From Pelomonas sp039929605 (GTDB lineage Bacteria; Pseudomonadota; Gammaproteobacteria; Burkholderiales; Burkholderiaceae_C), in NCBI RefSeq assembly GCF_039929605.1, contig NZ_JBDSQX010000054.1:1-64000 (forward strand): DNA of 64,000 nucleotides. Reading direction: 5' to 3'. The notes beneath the pieces are model-generated. The model ran no database searches. It saw nothing but the letters and a program-made list of their open reading frames with translations, and was not told the origin of the DNA. Shown piece by piece: positions 7,699 to 16,204 of this stretch. The position numbers and the translations under genes are program-made. Each line of letters opens with the position of its first letter. The stretch's first letter is position 1.

Positions 7699-9198
7699 TC
7701 AGGCGTCTTTCACTTCCAGCTCGGGCCACCTGGCCAGTCGCTCGTAAAGCGACGCGCGCGAAATCTGCAGCAACCGTGCCGCCGCCATGCGGTTGCCGCC
7801 GGTGGCCTGCAGCGCGCGGGCGATGGCGTCTCGTTCCAGTGCCTCGATCAGCTCGGGCAGCGGTGCGACGGCCTGGGAGGTCGTCACCTTGGGCGAGACG
7901 GTCGCTGCCGCATTGACCGTCACAGCCGGCGCAGCCGCCGCCATCGGCATGCCGTGCCCACCCTGAAAGCTCGCCGCCGTCAGCTGCATGTCATCGCTCA
8001 TCAAGCTGACCTGCTCCAGCGTGTTCCTCAGCTCGCGGATGTTGCCGGGCCAGGCCTGCTGCATGAGCCACTCGATGGCGTCGGGGCTCAACAACTTCTG
8101 CGGCATGCCGCTGCGGCGGGCGATGTCTTCGCCGAGGGCTTCTGCCAGCGCCTCGATGTCATCCAGGCGTTCCCTCAAAGCCGGCACACGGATGGGCAGC
8201 ACGTTGAGGCGGTAATACAGGTCAGCGCGGAACTGGCCGGCGGCGACCATGGCGGCGAGGTCGCGGCTGGTGGCGGCGATGACGCGCACGTCGACGCGCA
8301 GCACGGTGTTGCTCCCTAACGGCTCAACCTCCTGCTCCTGCAACACGCGCAGCAGCTTGCTCTGCAGCGCCAGCGGCATGTCGCCGATCTCGTCCAGGAA
8401 CAGCGTGCCGCCGTCCGCCAGCTTGAACTTGCCATCGCGGCCCTTGCGGTCGGCGCCGGTGTAGGCGCCCGGCGCGACGCCGAAGAACTCGGCCTCCAGC
8501 AAGGTCTCCGGCACGGCAGCGATGTTGACGCCCACCAGCGGCCGGTGCGCACGGCGCGACGCGGAGTGGATGGCGTGGGCCATCAGCTCCTTGCCGGTGC
8601 CGGTCTCGCCCAGCAACAACACTGTTGAGTCCGTCTGCGCCACGCGGCGGGCCTGGCGTTTCACTTCGAGTGCCGCCGGGCTGGTACCGATGAAGCTGGC
8701 GATCGTGTACTTGGGCCGGCGCTGCGCAGCCAGTTGGCGGCGCGTGTCTTCCAGCTCCTGCTGCATCCGCGCGAACTTCTGGATCAGCGGCTGCATGGTC
8801 GTCTCGGGGTGGTCCAGCAGCACCAGGCCCAGCGCGCCGATGACCTCGCCCGCGTCGTTGCGCAGCGGCAGCCGGCTGACGAGGAAAGTGCCGGCCTTGT
8901 TCGTCAGCAGGTCCACCAGCACCGGCTTGCCGGTGGCCAGCACCTGCAGCATCTGCGTGTTGGGCACCACGTCTTCCACGCGCTTGCCGACGAACTCATG
9001 CTCGTCGGTGAAACCCAGCGCCGGCAGGAAGCGCTTGTAGCCGTCGCTGATCCAGACGACGTGGTGGTTGGCGTCCACCACCATCATTCCTTCGGTCGAG
9101 CGGGCCAGCACGTCGAACATGGACTGCGCGGCCAGGCGCAACAGGCCGTCGACATCCTGGGGGATGCCGGTGGCTGTCTGATTTTTGGACAGGGGCAT
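7699..9198 (-). CDS. PAS-domain sigma-54-dependent transcriptional activator
   Basis: This 499-aa enhancer-binding protein has an N-terminal PAS-like sensor (~30-150), a short coiled linker (FARMQQELEDTRRQLAAQ), and a central AAA+ domain with Walker A GETGTGKE, the sigma-54-contacting loop as GAYTGA, Walker B TLFLDEIGDMP and an R-finger region. A Fis-type helix-turn-helix ends it (GGNRMAAARLLQISRASLYE). The loop has Tyr for Phe but keeps T-G-A, so it should work with sigma-54. An alternative ATG at 9264 adds 22 residues and overlaps the upstream stop as ATGA; neither start has a clear Shine-Dalgarno. It sits between a TonB receptor and the liv operon. Confidence 0.9.
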   Translation of the reverse strand: MPLSKNQTATGIPQDVDGLLRLAAQSMFDVLARSTEGMMVVDANHHVVWISDGYKRFLPALGFTDEHEFVGKRVEDVVPNTQMLQVLATGKPVLVDLLTNKAGTFLVSRLPLRNDAGEVIGALGLVLLDHPETTMQPLIQKFARMQQELEDTRRQLAAQRRPKYTIASFIGTSPAALEVKRQARRVAQTDSTVLLLGETGTGKELMAHAIHSASRRAHRPLVGVNIAAVPETLLEAEFFGVAPGAYTGADRKGRDGKFKLADGGTLFLDEIGDMPLALQSKLLRVLQEQEVEPLGSNTVLRVDVRVIAATSRDLAAMVAAGQFRADLYYRLNVLPIRVPALRERLDDIEALAEALGEDIARRSGMPQKLLSPDAIEWLMQQAWPGNIRELRNTLEQVSLMSDDMQLTAASFQGGHGMPMAAAAPAVTVNAAATVSPKVTTSQAVAPLPELIEALERDAIARALQATGGNRMAAARLLQISRASLYERLARWPELEVKDA

Positions 9199-9260
9199 GG
9201 CCGCGGCAATGTACCGCGCCGTCCGGCGATCCGACAGGCACAGGCCGTCGTCCACGGGCT

Positions 9261-9494
9261 TCATCGGGACCGGAGGGACATCAGCAGTTGGTAGAGCACA
9301 AGACCGACCGCCACGACAGCACCGCTCTGCACCGCGAAGATGCCCATCAACAGGCCTAGCCCCAGATCGTCCGTGCCATCGGCACAGCCAATCTGGCCAC
9401 AGTGCCTGACCTCGATGATCAAGCCGCCGATCTCGATCAGCAGCACCCAGATCAACAGGGCAACCAAGGAGCGGAGCAGGAATCTTCGGATCAT
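9261..9494 (-). CDS. Small membrane protein, 77 aa
   Basis: This 77-residue protein has a basic start (MIRRFLLRSLVALLIW), two hydrophobic segments (~8-28 and ~48-72) and a short loop with two cysteines (VRHCGQIGCADGTDD). I do not recognise the family. Its stop overlaps a possible start of the sigma-54 activator as ATGA. It may therefore be a membrane partner of that regulator, though this is only inference. Longer frames in the region come from extension into the TonB receptor gene. Confidence 0.6.
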   Translation of the reverse strand: MIRRFLLRSLVALLIWVLLIEIGGLIIEVRHCGQIGCADGTDDLGLGLLMGIFAVQSGAVVAVGLVLYQLLMSLRSR

Positions 9495-9559
9495 TGCCGA
9501 CGCAATGTATCGCGGCGGCGATGCTCCGTGACCGAGGCCGGACCCGTTCAGTCTCACCG

Positions 9560-11767
9560 TCAGAACTTGTATGTGCCGCCGATCGTGACCGTACGCGGCG
9601 CGCCGTAGTACGCATTCAGCACACCCAAGGCCGCGATGTTGTAGCCGTCGGTCTTGTAGGCCTTGTTGGCTAGGTTGGCGCCCTGCAGGAAGAAACTCAG
9701 CTTGGCGTCCTTCTCCCAGATCAGGCCGGCATTCACCAGCGTGTAGGCCTCCTGCGCCAGTTGCTCCGACAGGTCGGTCGTCGGGTAGACCTTGGTGCGG
9801 TGGGTCACGCCCAGGCGCGAGCGCAGCGTGCCCATGCCCAGCTTGGCCGCGTGCTCGATGTTGAAGCCGGCCTGGTACTTGGGCGTGTTGGTGAACTTCT
9901 TCTGGCTGGCCACGTTGACGCCGCGGTCGATGTACTCGTCGTACTGGGCGTCCAGGTAGGCGAGGTGGCCGTTGAGGCGCCAGTCGGCGGTGGGGGTCCA
10001 CAGGAACTCGACCTCGCCGCCCTTGAGCGTTGCCTTGCCGGCGTTGGTGAAGTCGCCGAAGAAGCCGGGCTGGCCGTTGGCCTGCGTGTAGCTCGTGAAC
10101 ACCGACAGCTGCACGTTCTTGTACTTGCTGTGGAAGAGGGCGCTGTTGATTTCCAGCCGGCCGCCGTCCAGCACCAGCTTTGCGCCCACTTCCAGCGAGT
10201 CCAGCACTTCGTCCTCGAAGGGCTTGCCCGAGGACGGGAAGGCCAGCGTGTTGGCGCGGATGTTGTAGCCACCACTCTTGAAGCCGCGCGAGGCCGTCGT
10301 GTAGAGCTTCACCGCCTGGCTGGCCCGGTATTCGAGCGACAGGCGCGGCGAGGTGTTCTTCACCGCGCGCGAGTTGTCGAAGTTGGCCGGCACGGCGATG
10401 GGTGCGCCGTTGAATTGCTCGTTCGCAAAGGCCTGGTTCAGCACGACGGCGCGCTTGCTTTCGTCGGTGTAGCGCAGGCCGGTGCTGACGCTGAACTGCG
10501 GCGTCAGGCGCCAGCTCCAGTCCGCGAACAGGGCCTTGCCCTCGGTGTAGACGATGCCGTTGGTGGTGCCGAAGCTCAGGTTGAAGAAGTTGTTGCGCAC
10601 CGTGCCACCGGCGTGGCCGTCGAAGTAGTACACGCCGACGACGCCCGAGCTGTTCTGGCCCTCGTAGATGGCCTGCAGCTCGTGGCTTTGCGAGCTGTCG
10701 TGGTACTCAGCGCGCACGTCCGCGATCTTGTTCGGAAGGCCGTCGAAGTCGATGGACGTGTTGGTGTCGGACGCGCGGTGGGCCAGGATGTACTTCAGGC
10801 TCCAGTCATTGCTGACGCCCCAGTTGAGCGTCAGCGACTCGCCCTCGCTCGTCGTGCGGTTGGCATTGGGCATGCCGGTGGCGATGTCGAAGCGGCCCGG
10901 CGTGGGCGGTGTCTTGGCGGGGTCGAAGGGGCTGACGATCAGTCGCTGGAAGCCGCGCATGTGCGAGGCGTCCACTGTGCGGTCCACCGACACCTGGGCG
11001 TTGAAGGTCGAGCCGGTCGGGAACCAGCCGGCCGAGAAGCGGCCGCTCGTCGTGTTCTGGTCGCTGACGCGGCTGCCGTCGGTCAGGTTCTTGCCGTAGC
11101 CGTCGCGGTTGAGGCTGGCGCCGGCCACGCGCAGGCGCAGTTGGCCATCGGCCAGCGCCGTGCCCACACCGCCCTTGGCCGTGACCTGGCCGTAGCTGCC
11201 CATGGCCAGCGTCACTTGCCCTTCAGTCTTCTGGGGCAGCGGCTTGGAGACGTACTTCACCGCGCCGCCCACCGTGTTCTTGCCGTACAGCGTGCCCTGC
11301 GGGCCGCGCAGGATCTCCACGCGTTGCACGTCGTACACGTCCAGCAGCGCGCCTTGCGGCCGGGCGATGTAGACGTCATCGAAATAGATGCCCACGCCCG
11401 GGTCCACGCCCCACAGCGGGTCGGCCTGGCCCACGCCGCGGATGAAGGTCGTCAGCGTCGTGTTGCTGCCGCGCGCGGCGTAGATGGTCAGGTTGGGTAC
11501 CTGGCCCTGCAGGTCGCCGAGGTCCTTGATGGCGAGCTTGTCCAGCTGCTCCGCGGTCAGTGCCGTGACGGCCACCGGCACGTCCTGCAGCGACTCCTCG
11601 CGCTTGCGCGCCGTGACCTTGACGGTCTCCAGCGTGGCAGTGGCCGCCGGTTCTGTAGCCGCAGCGGTCTGGGCGCCCGCGGGCATCACGGCGCAAGCGC
11701 CGAGGCCGGCGAGGATGGCGAAATGCAGTCGCTGCACGCGGAAAAGCGCCGGTAGGCGTCGGGGCAT
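9560..11767 (-). CDS. TonB-dependent outer-membrane receptor
   Basis: This 735-aa receptor has a signal peptide, a TonB-box-like segment (ETVKVTARKREESLQDVP), a plug domain (~50-165, with VEILRGPQGTLYGKNTVGGAV) and a 22-strand barrel ending in YKF. The plug reads like those of the CirA/FyuA-type group often tied to small organic ligands. The ATG at 11767 follows AGGAGAC; the longer frame upstream is not coding. It is divergent from the MBL hydrolase gene and next to the sigma-54 activator. A sigma-54-like promoter lies 44 bases before the start. It probably carries the same or a related ligand across the outer membrane for the Liv system. Confidence 0.92.
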   Translation of the reverse strand: MPRRLPALFRVQRLHFAILAGLGACAVMPAGAQTAAATEPAATATLETVKVTARKREESLQDVPVAVTALTAEQLDKLAIKDLGDLQGQVPNLTIYAARGSNTTLTTFIRGVGQADPLWGVDPGVGIYFDDVYIARPQGALLDVYDVQRVEILRGPQGTLYGKNTVGGAVKYVSKPLPQKTEGQVTLAMGSYGQVTAKGGVGTALADGQLRLRVAGASLNRDGYGKNLTDGSRVSDQNTTSGRFSAGWFPTGSTFNAQVSVDRTVDASHMRGFQRLIVSPFDPAKTPPTPGRFDIATGMPNANRTTSEGESLTLNWGVSNDWSLKYILAHRASDTNTSIDFDGLPNKIADVRAEYHDSSQSHELQAIYEGQNSSGVVGVYYFDGHAGGTVRNNFFNLSFGTTNGIVYTEGKALFADWSWRLTPQFSVSTGLRYTDESKRAVVLNQAFANEQFNGAPIAVPANFDNSRAVKNTSPRLSLEYRASQAVKLYTTASRGFKSGGYNIRANTLAFPSSGKPFEDEVLDSLEVGAKLVLDGGRLEINSALFHSKYKNVQLSVFTSYTQANGQPGFFGDFTNAGKATLKGGEVEFLWTPTADWRLNGHLAYLDAQYDEYIDRGVNVASQKKFTNTPKYQAGFNIEHAAKLGMGTLRSRLGVTHRTKVYPTTDLSEQLAQEAYTLVNAGLIWEKDAKLSFFLQGANLANKAYKTDGYNIAALGVLNAYYGAPRTVTIGGTYKF

Positions 11768-11809
11768 GGCTTGTCTCCTGGTTTGGTCTTGTGGTGCCAG
11801 GTCTCTTTG

Positions 11810-11825
11810 CGCAAGAGCCATGCCC
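11810..11825 (-). promoter_or_regulatory. Sigma-54-like promoter upstream of the TonB receptor
   Basis: The minus strand reads GGGCAT-GGCTC-TTGCG. It keeps the GG and GC dinucleotides and the five-base spacer of the -24/-12 consensus, with three mismatches to TGGCAC-N5-TTGCW. It is weaker than the site before livK and is supported mainly by the neighbouring activator gene. Confidence 0.42.
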
Positions 11826-12032
11826 GTGCCAACTTGGGGCGAACCCCGCGCGAACCCTTGCGGGTTGACCCGCGATTTAGCCGGTTGGGGTGGTGGTTAT
11901 GTCCGGATTCCAGCCAGTCTCACGCGGCGGGCCTGTCCAGTTCCCGGACAACAGCCCTGGGGGCTGCGGGGCTGTCGGGCCGCCGATATGCTGCGCCGCT
12001 TGTTGCTTCCCCACCCCCCCCGGAGACTCAAG

Positions 12033-12971
12033 ATGATCAAACGCCTGCTGCCCATCTTTCTTGCCATCGCCTGCACGGCCCCGGCCCTGGCCGCCGGCCC
12101 GCAACTCAAGGGCCAGGCGCCCGGTTGGTACCGCCTGCCGCTGGGCGATTTCGAGATCACAGCCCTGTCCGACGGCACGCTCGACCTGCCCGTCGACAAG
12201 CTGCTGCAACAGCCCGTGCCCAACACGCTCAAGGCCTTGCAGCACGCCTACCTCGGCGTGCCGCTGGAGACCTCGGTCAATGGCTACCTCATCAACACCG
12301 GCGCGAAGATCGTGTTGGTGGACACCGGCGCCGCCGGCCTCTTCGGCCCGACCCTCGGCCGCCTGCTGGGCAGCCTCAAGGCCGCCGGCTACGCGCCCGA
12401 GCAGGTCGACGAGGTCGTCATCACCCACATGCATGGCGACCACATCGGCGGCGCCGGGGCCGACGGCAAGGCCGCCTTCCCGAACGCGACGTTGCGCCTG
12501 GACAAGCGCGACGCCGATTTCTGGCTGTCGCCCGAGCAGATCGCCAAAGGCGGTGACGGTGCCAAGGCCATCGCCGCCATCGTCAAGGCCTACGCCGACA
12601 ACGGCCGCTTCAAGCCCTTCGACGGCAGCAAGGACGGCGTCGAGATCGTGCCTGGCGTGAAGGCCTTCCCTGCCTATGGCCACACCCCCGGCCACAGCAA
12701 CTACGTGGCCGAGAGCAAGGGCCAGAAGATGATGTTCTGGGGCGACCTGATGCACGTCGCCGCCGTTCAGTTCCCCGAGCCCGCCGTGACGATGAGTTTC
12801 GACTCTGACCCCAAGGCCGCAGCGCCCGCCCGCGAAAAGGCTTACGCCGCCGCGGCCAAGGACGGCTACTACGTGGCCGTCACGCACGTCAGCTTTCCCG
12901 GCATCGGCAAGCTGCGCGTGGACGGTAAGGGGTACGACTGGCTGCCGGTGAACTACTCCACCAATCGCTGA
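12033..12971 (+). CDS. Secreted metallo-beta-lactamase-fold hydrolase
   Basis: This 312-aa protein has a signal peptide (MIKRLLPIFLAIACTAPALA) and the metal-binding motif THMHGDHIGG near residue 130, followed by a His in AYGHTPGH and an Asp in MFWGDLMH. This is a full two-metal MBL site. The size and lactonase-like layout (ITALSDGTLDLPVDKLL) fit periplasmic lactonases and similar hydrolases, but the substrate is unknown. The start is set by the signal peptide and GGAG. It is divergent from the TonB receptor across 265 bp, which suggests joint regulation and a role in breaking down the imported or sensed compound. Confidence 0.9.
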   Translation: MIKRLLPIFLAIACTAPALAAGPQLKGQAPGWYRLPLGDFEITALSDGTLDLPVDKLLQQPVPNTLKALQHAYLGVPLETSVNGYLINTGAKIVLVDTGAAGLFGPTLGRLLGSLKAAGYAPEQVDEVVITHMHGDHIGGAGADGKAAFPNATLRLDKRDADFWLSPEQIAKGGDGAKAIAAIVKAYADNGRFKPFDGSKDGVEIVPGVKAFPAYGHTPGHSNYVAESKGQKMMFWGDLMHVAAVQFPEPAVTMSFDSDPKAAAPAREKAYAAAAKDGYYVAVTHVSFPGIGKLRVDGKGYDWLPVNYSTNR

Positions 12972-12984
12972 GAGTCGGTTTTAG

Positions 12985-13311
12985 TTAGTTCGCCGTGCGC
13001 AGCAGCCGGCGGGACAGAAGCGTCGTCATCTCGCGGCGGGCGTCGCAGACGATGTGGACGTAGACCAGATCGCTCGTCACCTCGTAGATGACGCGGTTCA
13101 TGCCCGAAATCAACTGGCGGTACTGATCCAAGCCGAGGTCCGTCAATTCGTCAGGGACGGAGCCACCCAGCGGGAAGGTCTCGATGGTGGCCACCGACGC
13201 CTTCAGCCTCGCCTTGGTTTCCAGCCAGGTCTTGGCGCCGAAGTTCTTCAGGACGTAGCGACGAATGATCTTGATGTCTTCCTCGGCGCCCGAGAGGAAG
13301 ACGACCTTCAT
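12985..13311 (-). CDS. ParE/RelE-family toxin
   Basis: This 108-aa protein has the ParE/RelE-superfamily pattern: FLSGAEEDIKIIRRYVLKNFG at the start, the core PDELTDLGLDQYRQL and a C-terminal strand with DARREMTTLLSRRLL. Such toxins act on gyrase or ribosome-bound mRNA. The start overlaps the antitoxin stop by four bases (13308-13311), the usual antitoxin-first order. The Arg-rich C-terminal end fits the ParE subgroup better than RelE. Confidence 0.88.
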   Translation of the reverse strand: MKVVFLSGAEEDIKIIRRYVLKNFGAKTWLETKARLKASVATIETFPLGGSVPDELTDLGLDQYRQLISGMNRVIYEVTSDLVYVHIVCDARREMTTLLSRRLLRTAN

Positions 13312-13580
13312 GCCTCGTCTTCCTTGTCCAGTTCGGCAAACACGTCGTCGGCATCACGGACGCGCCCTTGCTCAATGTCTCGCTTGCCCAGCGCCAGCAG
13401 CTTCAGCAAAGCCATCGTCTCTTGTTGCCGTTCGTAGGAGGCCACGTCCATGACGACGAGCTTGGCCTCGCCGTTTTGCGTGATCAGCATCGGCTCGCCG
13501 GTTTCTGAAATGGTCTTGACGATTTCCGCAGCGTGGCTTTTCAGATGGCTGATGGGTTTGACCTGGGTGGAGAACTTCAT
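13308..13580 (-). CDS. Phd/YefM-family antitoxin
   Basis: This 90-aa antitoxin begins MKFSTQVKPISHLKSHAAEI and has the Phd/YefM DNA-binding fold (TGEPMLITQNGEAKLVVMDV) followed by an acidic, probably disordered tail (DADDVFAELDKEDEA) that would bind the toxin. The ATG at 13580 follows AAGGGG; an ATG at 13598 adds six residues. It precedes and overlaps the toxin gene. Confidence 0.9.
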   Translation of the reverse strand: MKFSTQVKPISHLKSHAAEIVKTISETGEPMLITQNGEAKLVVMDVASYERQQETMALLKLLALGKRDIEQGRVRDADDVFAELDKEDEA

Positions 13581-13598
13581 GGCAGCCCCTTGATTCAT

Positions 13599-13627
13599 AG
13601 GACTGAATATAGACTTAATTCAGTCCT
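13599..13627 (-). promoter_or_regulatory. Inverted-repeat operator/promoter of the Phd/ParE operon
   Basis: A perfect 10-bp inverted repeat (AGGACTGAAT and ATTCAGTCCT) with a 9-bp spacer lies directly before the antitoxin gene. A TATATT -10-like box overlaps one arm. This is the expected site for autorepression by the antitoxin and the toxin-antitoxin complex. Confidence 0.8.
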
Positions 13628-13639
13628 GTCGGCCTGCGC

Positions 13640-14734
13640 TTATGAACGACTCCCGTGCAGCCGGCGCAACTCAGCCGGCGACACCGCTCCGCTGCAGAAC
13701 AGCGCCATGCGCAACTCCTGCTCCTGCTGGGCCATCCAGTCGTCCAGCGCGGCGTCGCCCCACAGCGCGGCCTGGATGGCCGGCTTGGCGTACCCCACGC
13801 GCTCGGCGCCCAGCGAGATCAGCTTGGCGGCGTCCAGCCCGGAGCGCACGCCACCGCTGGCCCAGGTCTCGATCTCCGGCACCAGCCGCTGCGCCGCGCG
13901 CACGGAATCCACCGTCGACTCGCCCCAGCCGGCGAAGGTGCGGGCCGCCTGGGCCTGCAGGCTGTCTTCCGGCGCCCGGCCGCCTTCGATGCGGCCCCAG
14001 TGCGTGCCGCCCAGGCCGCCCACGTCCAGCGCCGCGAGGCCCAGGCCGGGCAGCTTGGCCAGCGTGCGGGCAGAGAAGCCGCAGCCGGTTTCCTTCAGCA
14101 GCACGGGCACGTCCAGGCCTTCGCAGACGGCGCGCAGCGCGGCCAGGCCACCGCGGAACTGCGGTGCGCCGGTGGGCTGCAGGCATTCCTGCAGCGCGTT
14201 GAGGTGCACGGCCAGCGCCTGCGCCTGGGCCGACTGCATCAGCCGGCGCAGCAGCGCCAGCGGCGTGGCCACCACCTGGCTCAGGCTGAGGCTGCCGATC
14301 AGCAGCAGCTCGGGCGCCGCATCACGCAGGCGCTGCCACTGGCTCACGGCTGCGGCGAGGTCGGCCGGGCCGCCGGGCTGGCGGTGCTGCGAACTCAGGC
14401 CCATGGCCCAGCCGCGCCGGGCGCAGGCCCGGGCCAGGCGGCGGTTCAGCTCGAAGGCCTCCGGGTGGCCGGCGTTCAGGCCGACGACGTAGAACGGCGT
14501 GGCCGTGGCCTGGCCGAAGGCGTGGGCGTCCAGGTGAATGTCCTCGAAGTCCAGCTCCGGCAGCGCGTCGTGCTCCAGGTGCACGGCATCCAGGCCCGAC
14601 AGCCCCGTGGCTTCGTGCTCCGGCGCGAGGGTCTGGCGCAGCACTTCATGCCAGCAGGGCTCGATAGCCGTCTGAAGCGTGACGGGCATGGCGGGCATGG
14701 CGGTGGGGAGGCGGTCGAGCGTCTGGATGTCCAT
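13640..14734 (-). CDS. fni: Type 2 isopentenyl-diphosphate delta-isomerase-like protein
   Basis: This 364-aa FMN-barrel protein matches IDI-2 through much of its length: HLEHDALPELDFEDIHL (~53-69), HLNALQE, LKETGCG, DVGGLGGTHW, WGESTVDS and ASGGVRSGLDAAK. The enzyme interconverts IPP and DMAPP with FMN and NADPH. Two family landmarks are altered: the N-terminal RK-(D/N)-EH substrate motif is absent, and the MTGG motif is replaced by GLNAG. It may be a diverged isomerase or a relative with a different substrate. No other isoprenoid gene is in the window. Confidence 0.75.
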   Translation of the reverse strand: MDIQTLDRLPTAMPAMPVTLQTAIEPCWHEVLRQTLAPEHEATGLSGLDAVHLEHDALPELDFEDIHLDAHAFGQATATPFYVVGLNAGHPEAFELNRRLARACARRGWAMGLSSQHRQPGGPADLAAAVSQWQRLRDAAPELLLIGSLSLSQVVATPLALLRRLMQSAQAQALAVHLNALQECLQPTGAPQFRGGLAALRAVCEGLDVPVLLKETGCGFSARTLAKLPGLGLAALDVGGLGGTHWGRIEGGRAPEDSLQAQAARTFAGWGESTVDSVRAAQRLVPEIETWASGGVRSGLDAAKLISLGAERVGYAKPAIQAALWGDAALDDWMAQQEQELRMALFCSGAVSPAELRRLHGSRS

Positions 14735-14848
14735 GGGGGCTCCTGCTGAATCTGGAGGCGGCGCAACGATGCGCCTGCCGAGACCGCCATGGTCAGCCGC
14801 GCAGGTTGCAAGCCGGCTTCAAGGCGCAGGCCCTTTGTTTCAATCGTT

Positions 14849-15367
14849 TCAGCGCGGCTGCGGCGCCCGCTGTTCCCTGAGCATCCGCGCGATGGTCACC
14901 AGATTCACGGCGGCCACCACCACCTCCAGCGCCGTGCCGCCGATGGAGCCGGCGATCAGGTTGTTGGCGATCCACAGCCCCGTGCCGCAGAGCATGAGCA
15001 ACCGCATCGCCACGCCCTGCAGCGTGAACAGGGCGATGGTGCCGAGACACGAGGCCGTCAGCGGCAGCCAGTCGCTGGGCTTCGTGGCGATGGCCAGGCC
15101 GAAGCCGATGTTGGCTGCGACGACGACGACCGCCACCCACACCGAGCGGGTGCGCAGGGACAGCACCGAGCGCAGCATCGACAGCAGCGAACTCGCCACC
15201 GCCGTCGGGTTGCCCAGCAGCGCGAAGTGCAGCACGTAGGCCAGGCACTCGCCGGTCATGAACCACTTGAAGCGGCGGTCGTCGGTCTGCAGGAAGCAGG
15301 CGACGCCGAGCACGAAGGCGATGTAGCCGAAGCCTTGGGCGGGGGAGAACCAGGCGGAGGCGGGCAT
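14849..15367 (-). CDS. YgjV-family inner-membrane protein
   Basis: This 172-aa protein has six or so hydrophobic segments and the YgjV-like pattern GFGYIAFVLGVACFLQTDDRRFKWFMTGECLAYVLHF near the start, GNPTAVASSLLSMLRS and a C-terminal IANNLIAGSIGGTALE. The family has no known biochemical role. I chose the ATG at 15367 (MPASAWFS); the frame extends 19 residues upstream without membrane-protein features. Confidence 0.78.
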   Translation of the reverse strand: MPASAWFSPAQGFGYIAFVLGVACFLQTDDRRFKWFMTGECLAYVLHFALLGNPTAVASSLLSMLRSVLSLRTRSVWVAVVVVAANIGFGLAIATKPSDWLPLTASCLGTIALFTLQGVAMRLLMLCGTGLWIANNLIAGSIGGTALEVVVAAVNLVTIARMLREQRAPQPR

Positions 15368-15550
15368 GCAGGGGGGACGGGTTCGGGCGGGCTGCGGATT
15401 GTCCCGCCGGCGCCTCGCCAGCATTCCCAGCGGTTATGTGGGCGCATCGAATTGGCAGGCCGGGGCAGTGCTAACCCGCTGATGCGCGCACAGCGGTTTT
15501 GCAGACCATGCGATCCGTCCGCAGCTTCCGCGACACCGTCGCGCCCCGCC

Positions 15551-16204
15551 ATGAAATCCACTCTGCATTTCGCCGTGCTGGCCCTGACGGGGCTGTTGAT
15601 GGCGGCCCCCGCGCACGCGGAACTCCAGTCGCGTGCCAACGGCACGATGGTCTACGACACCGCGACCAACCTGACCTGGCTGGCCGACGCCACTGCGGGC
15701 GGGCTGCGCAGTCAGGCCGATGCCGCGCAGTGGGCTGCGGGCCTGAGCCTGGGTGGCTTCAGCGACTGGGGGCTGCCCACGGTCGCGCCGGTCAATGGCT
15801 TGTCAGTGCAGTTGGACTATTCAGAAGACGGCAGCACCGACGTCGGTCTGAACACCGCCGGCCTCAATACCGAGCTCGGCTATCTCTACCACGCGAGCCT
15901 GGGCAACACCTCTGCCGGCCTGTCGAACGCAGGCTCCTTCAGCGGCCTGGTCGACCCCGCCAACCCCGTCGGCCCGGTGTTCTGGACGGGCAGCGCCAGC
16001 GAGCCCGGCTGGGCCTTCAGCTTCTTCATGGGCATGGGCCTGCAGGACCAGCTCGCCACCGACACGCTGGCCCAGGCCTGGGCCGTGCGCGTGGGCGATG
16101 TGGCCGCCGTGCCGGAGCCGAGCGGCCTGGCGCTGTCGCTGGCCGGCGTGCTGGCCTTGGCCGCGTTCGCGCGGCGCCGTGTGACCCGGGGAGACCGAGC
16201 ATGA
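15551..16204 (+). CDS. PEP-CTERM-anchored DUF1566-like exported protein
   Basis: This 217-aa protein has a signal peptide (MKSTLHFAVLALTGLLMAA), a DUF1566-like core (YDTATNLTWLADATAGG, FSDWGLPT, FWTGSASEPGWAFSF) and a PEP-CTERM tail: VPEPSGLALSLAGVLALAAF then ARRR. PEP-CTERM proteins are processed by an exosortase and usually go with extracellular polysaccharide. The exosortase is not in the window. Its stop overlaps the next start as ATGA (16201-16204), so the product should be made with the lysozyme-like protein downstream. Confidence 0.88.
   Translation: MKSTLHFAVLALTGLLMAAPAHAELQSRANGTMVYDTATNLTWLADATAGGLRSQADAAQWAAGLSLGGFSDWGLPTVAPVNGLSVQLDYSEDGSTDVGLNTAGLNTELGYLYHASLGNTSAGLSNAGSFSGLVDPANPVGPVFWTGSASEPGWAFSFFMGMGLQDQLATDTLAQAWAVRVGDVAAVPEPSGLALSLAGVLALAAFARRRVTRGDRA

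Noticed and set aside
11484..12032. Upstream extension of the MBL hydrolase frame
   Set aside because: It overlaps the divergent receptor gene and its promoter; the signal peptide begins at 12033.
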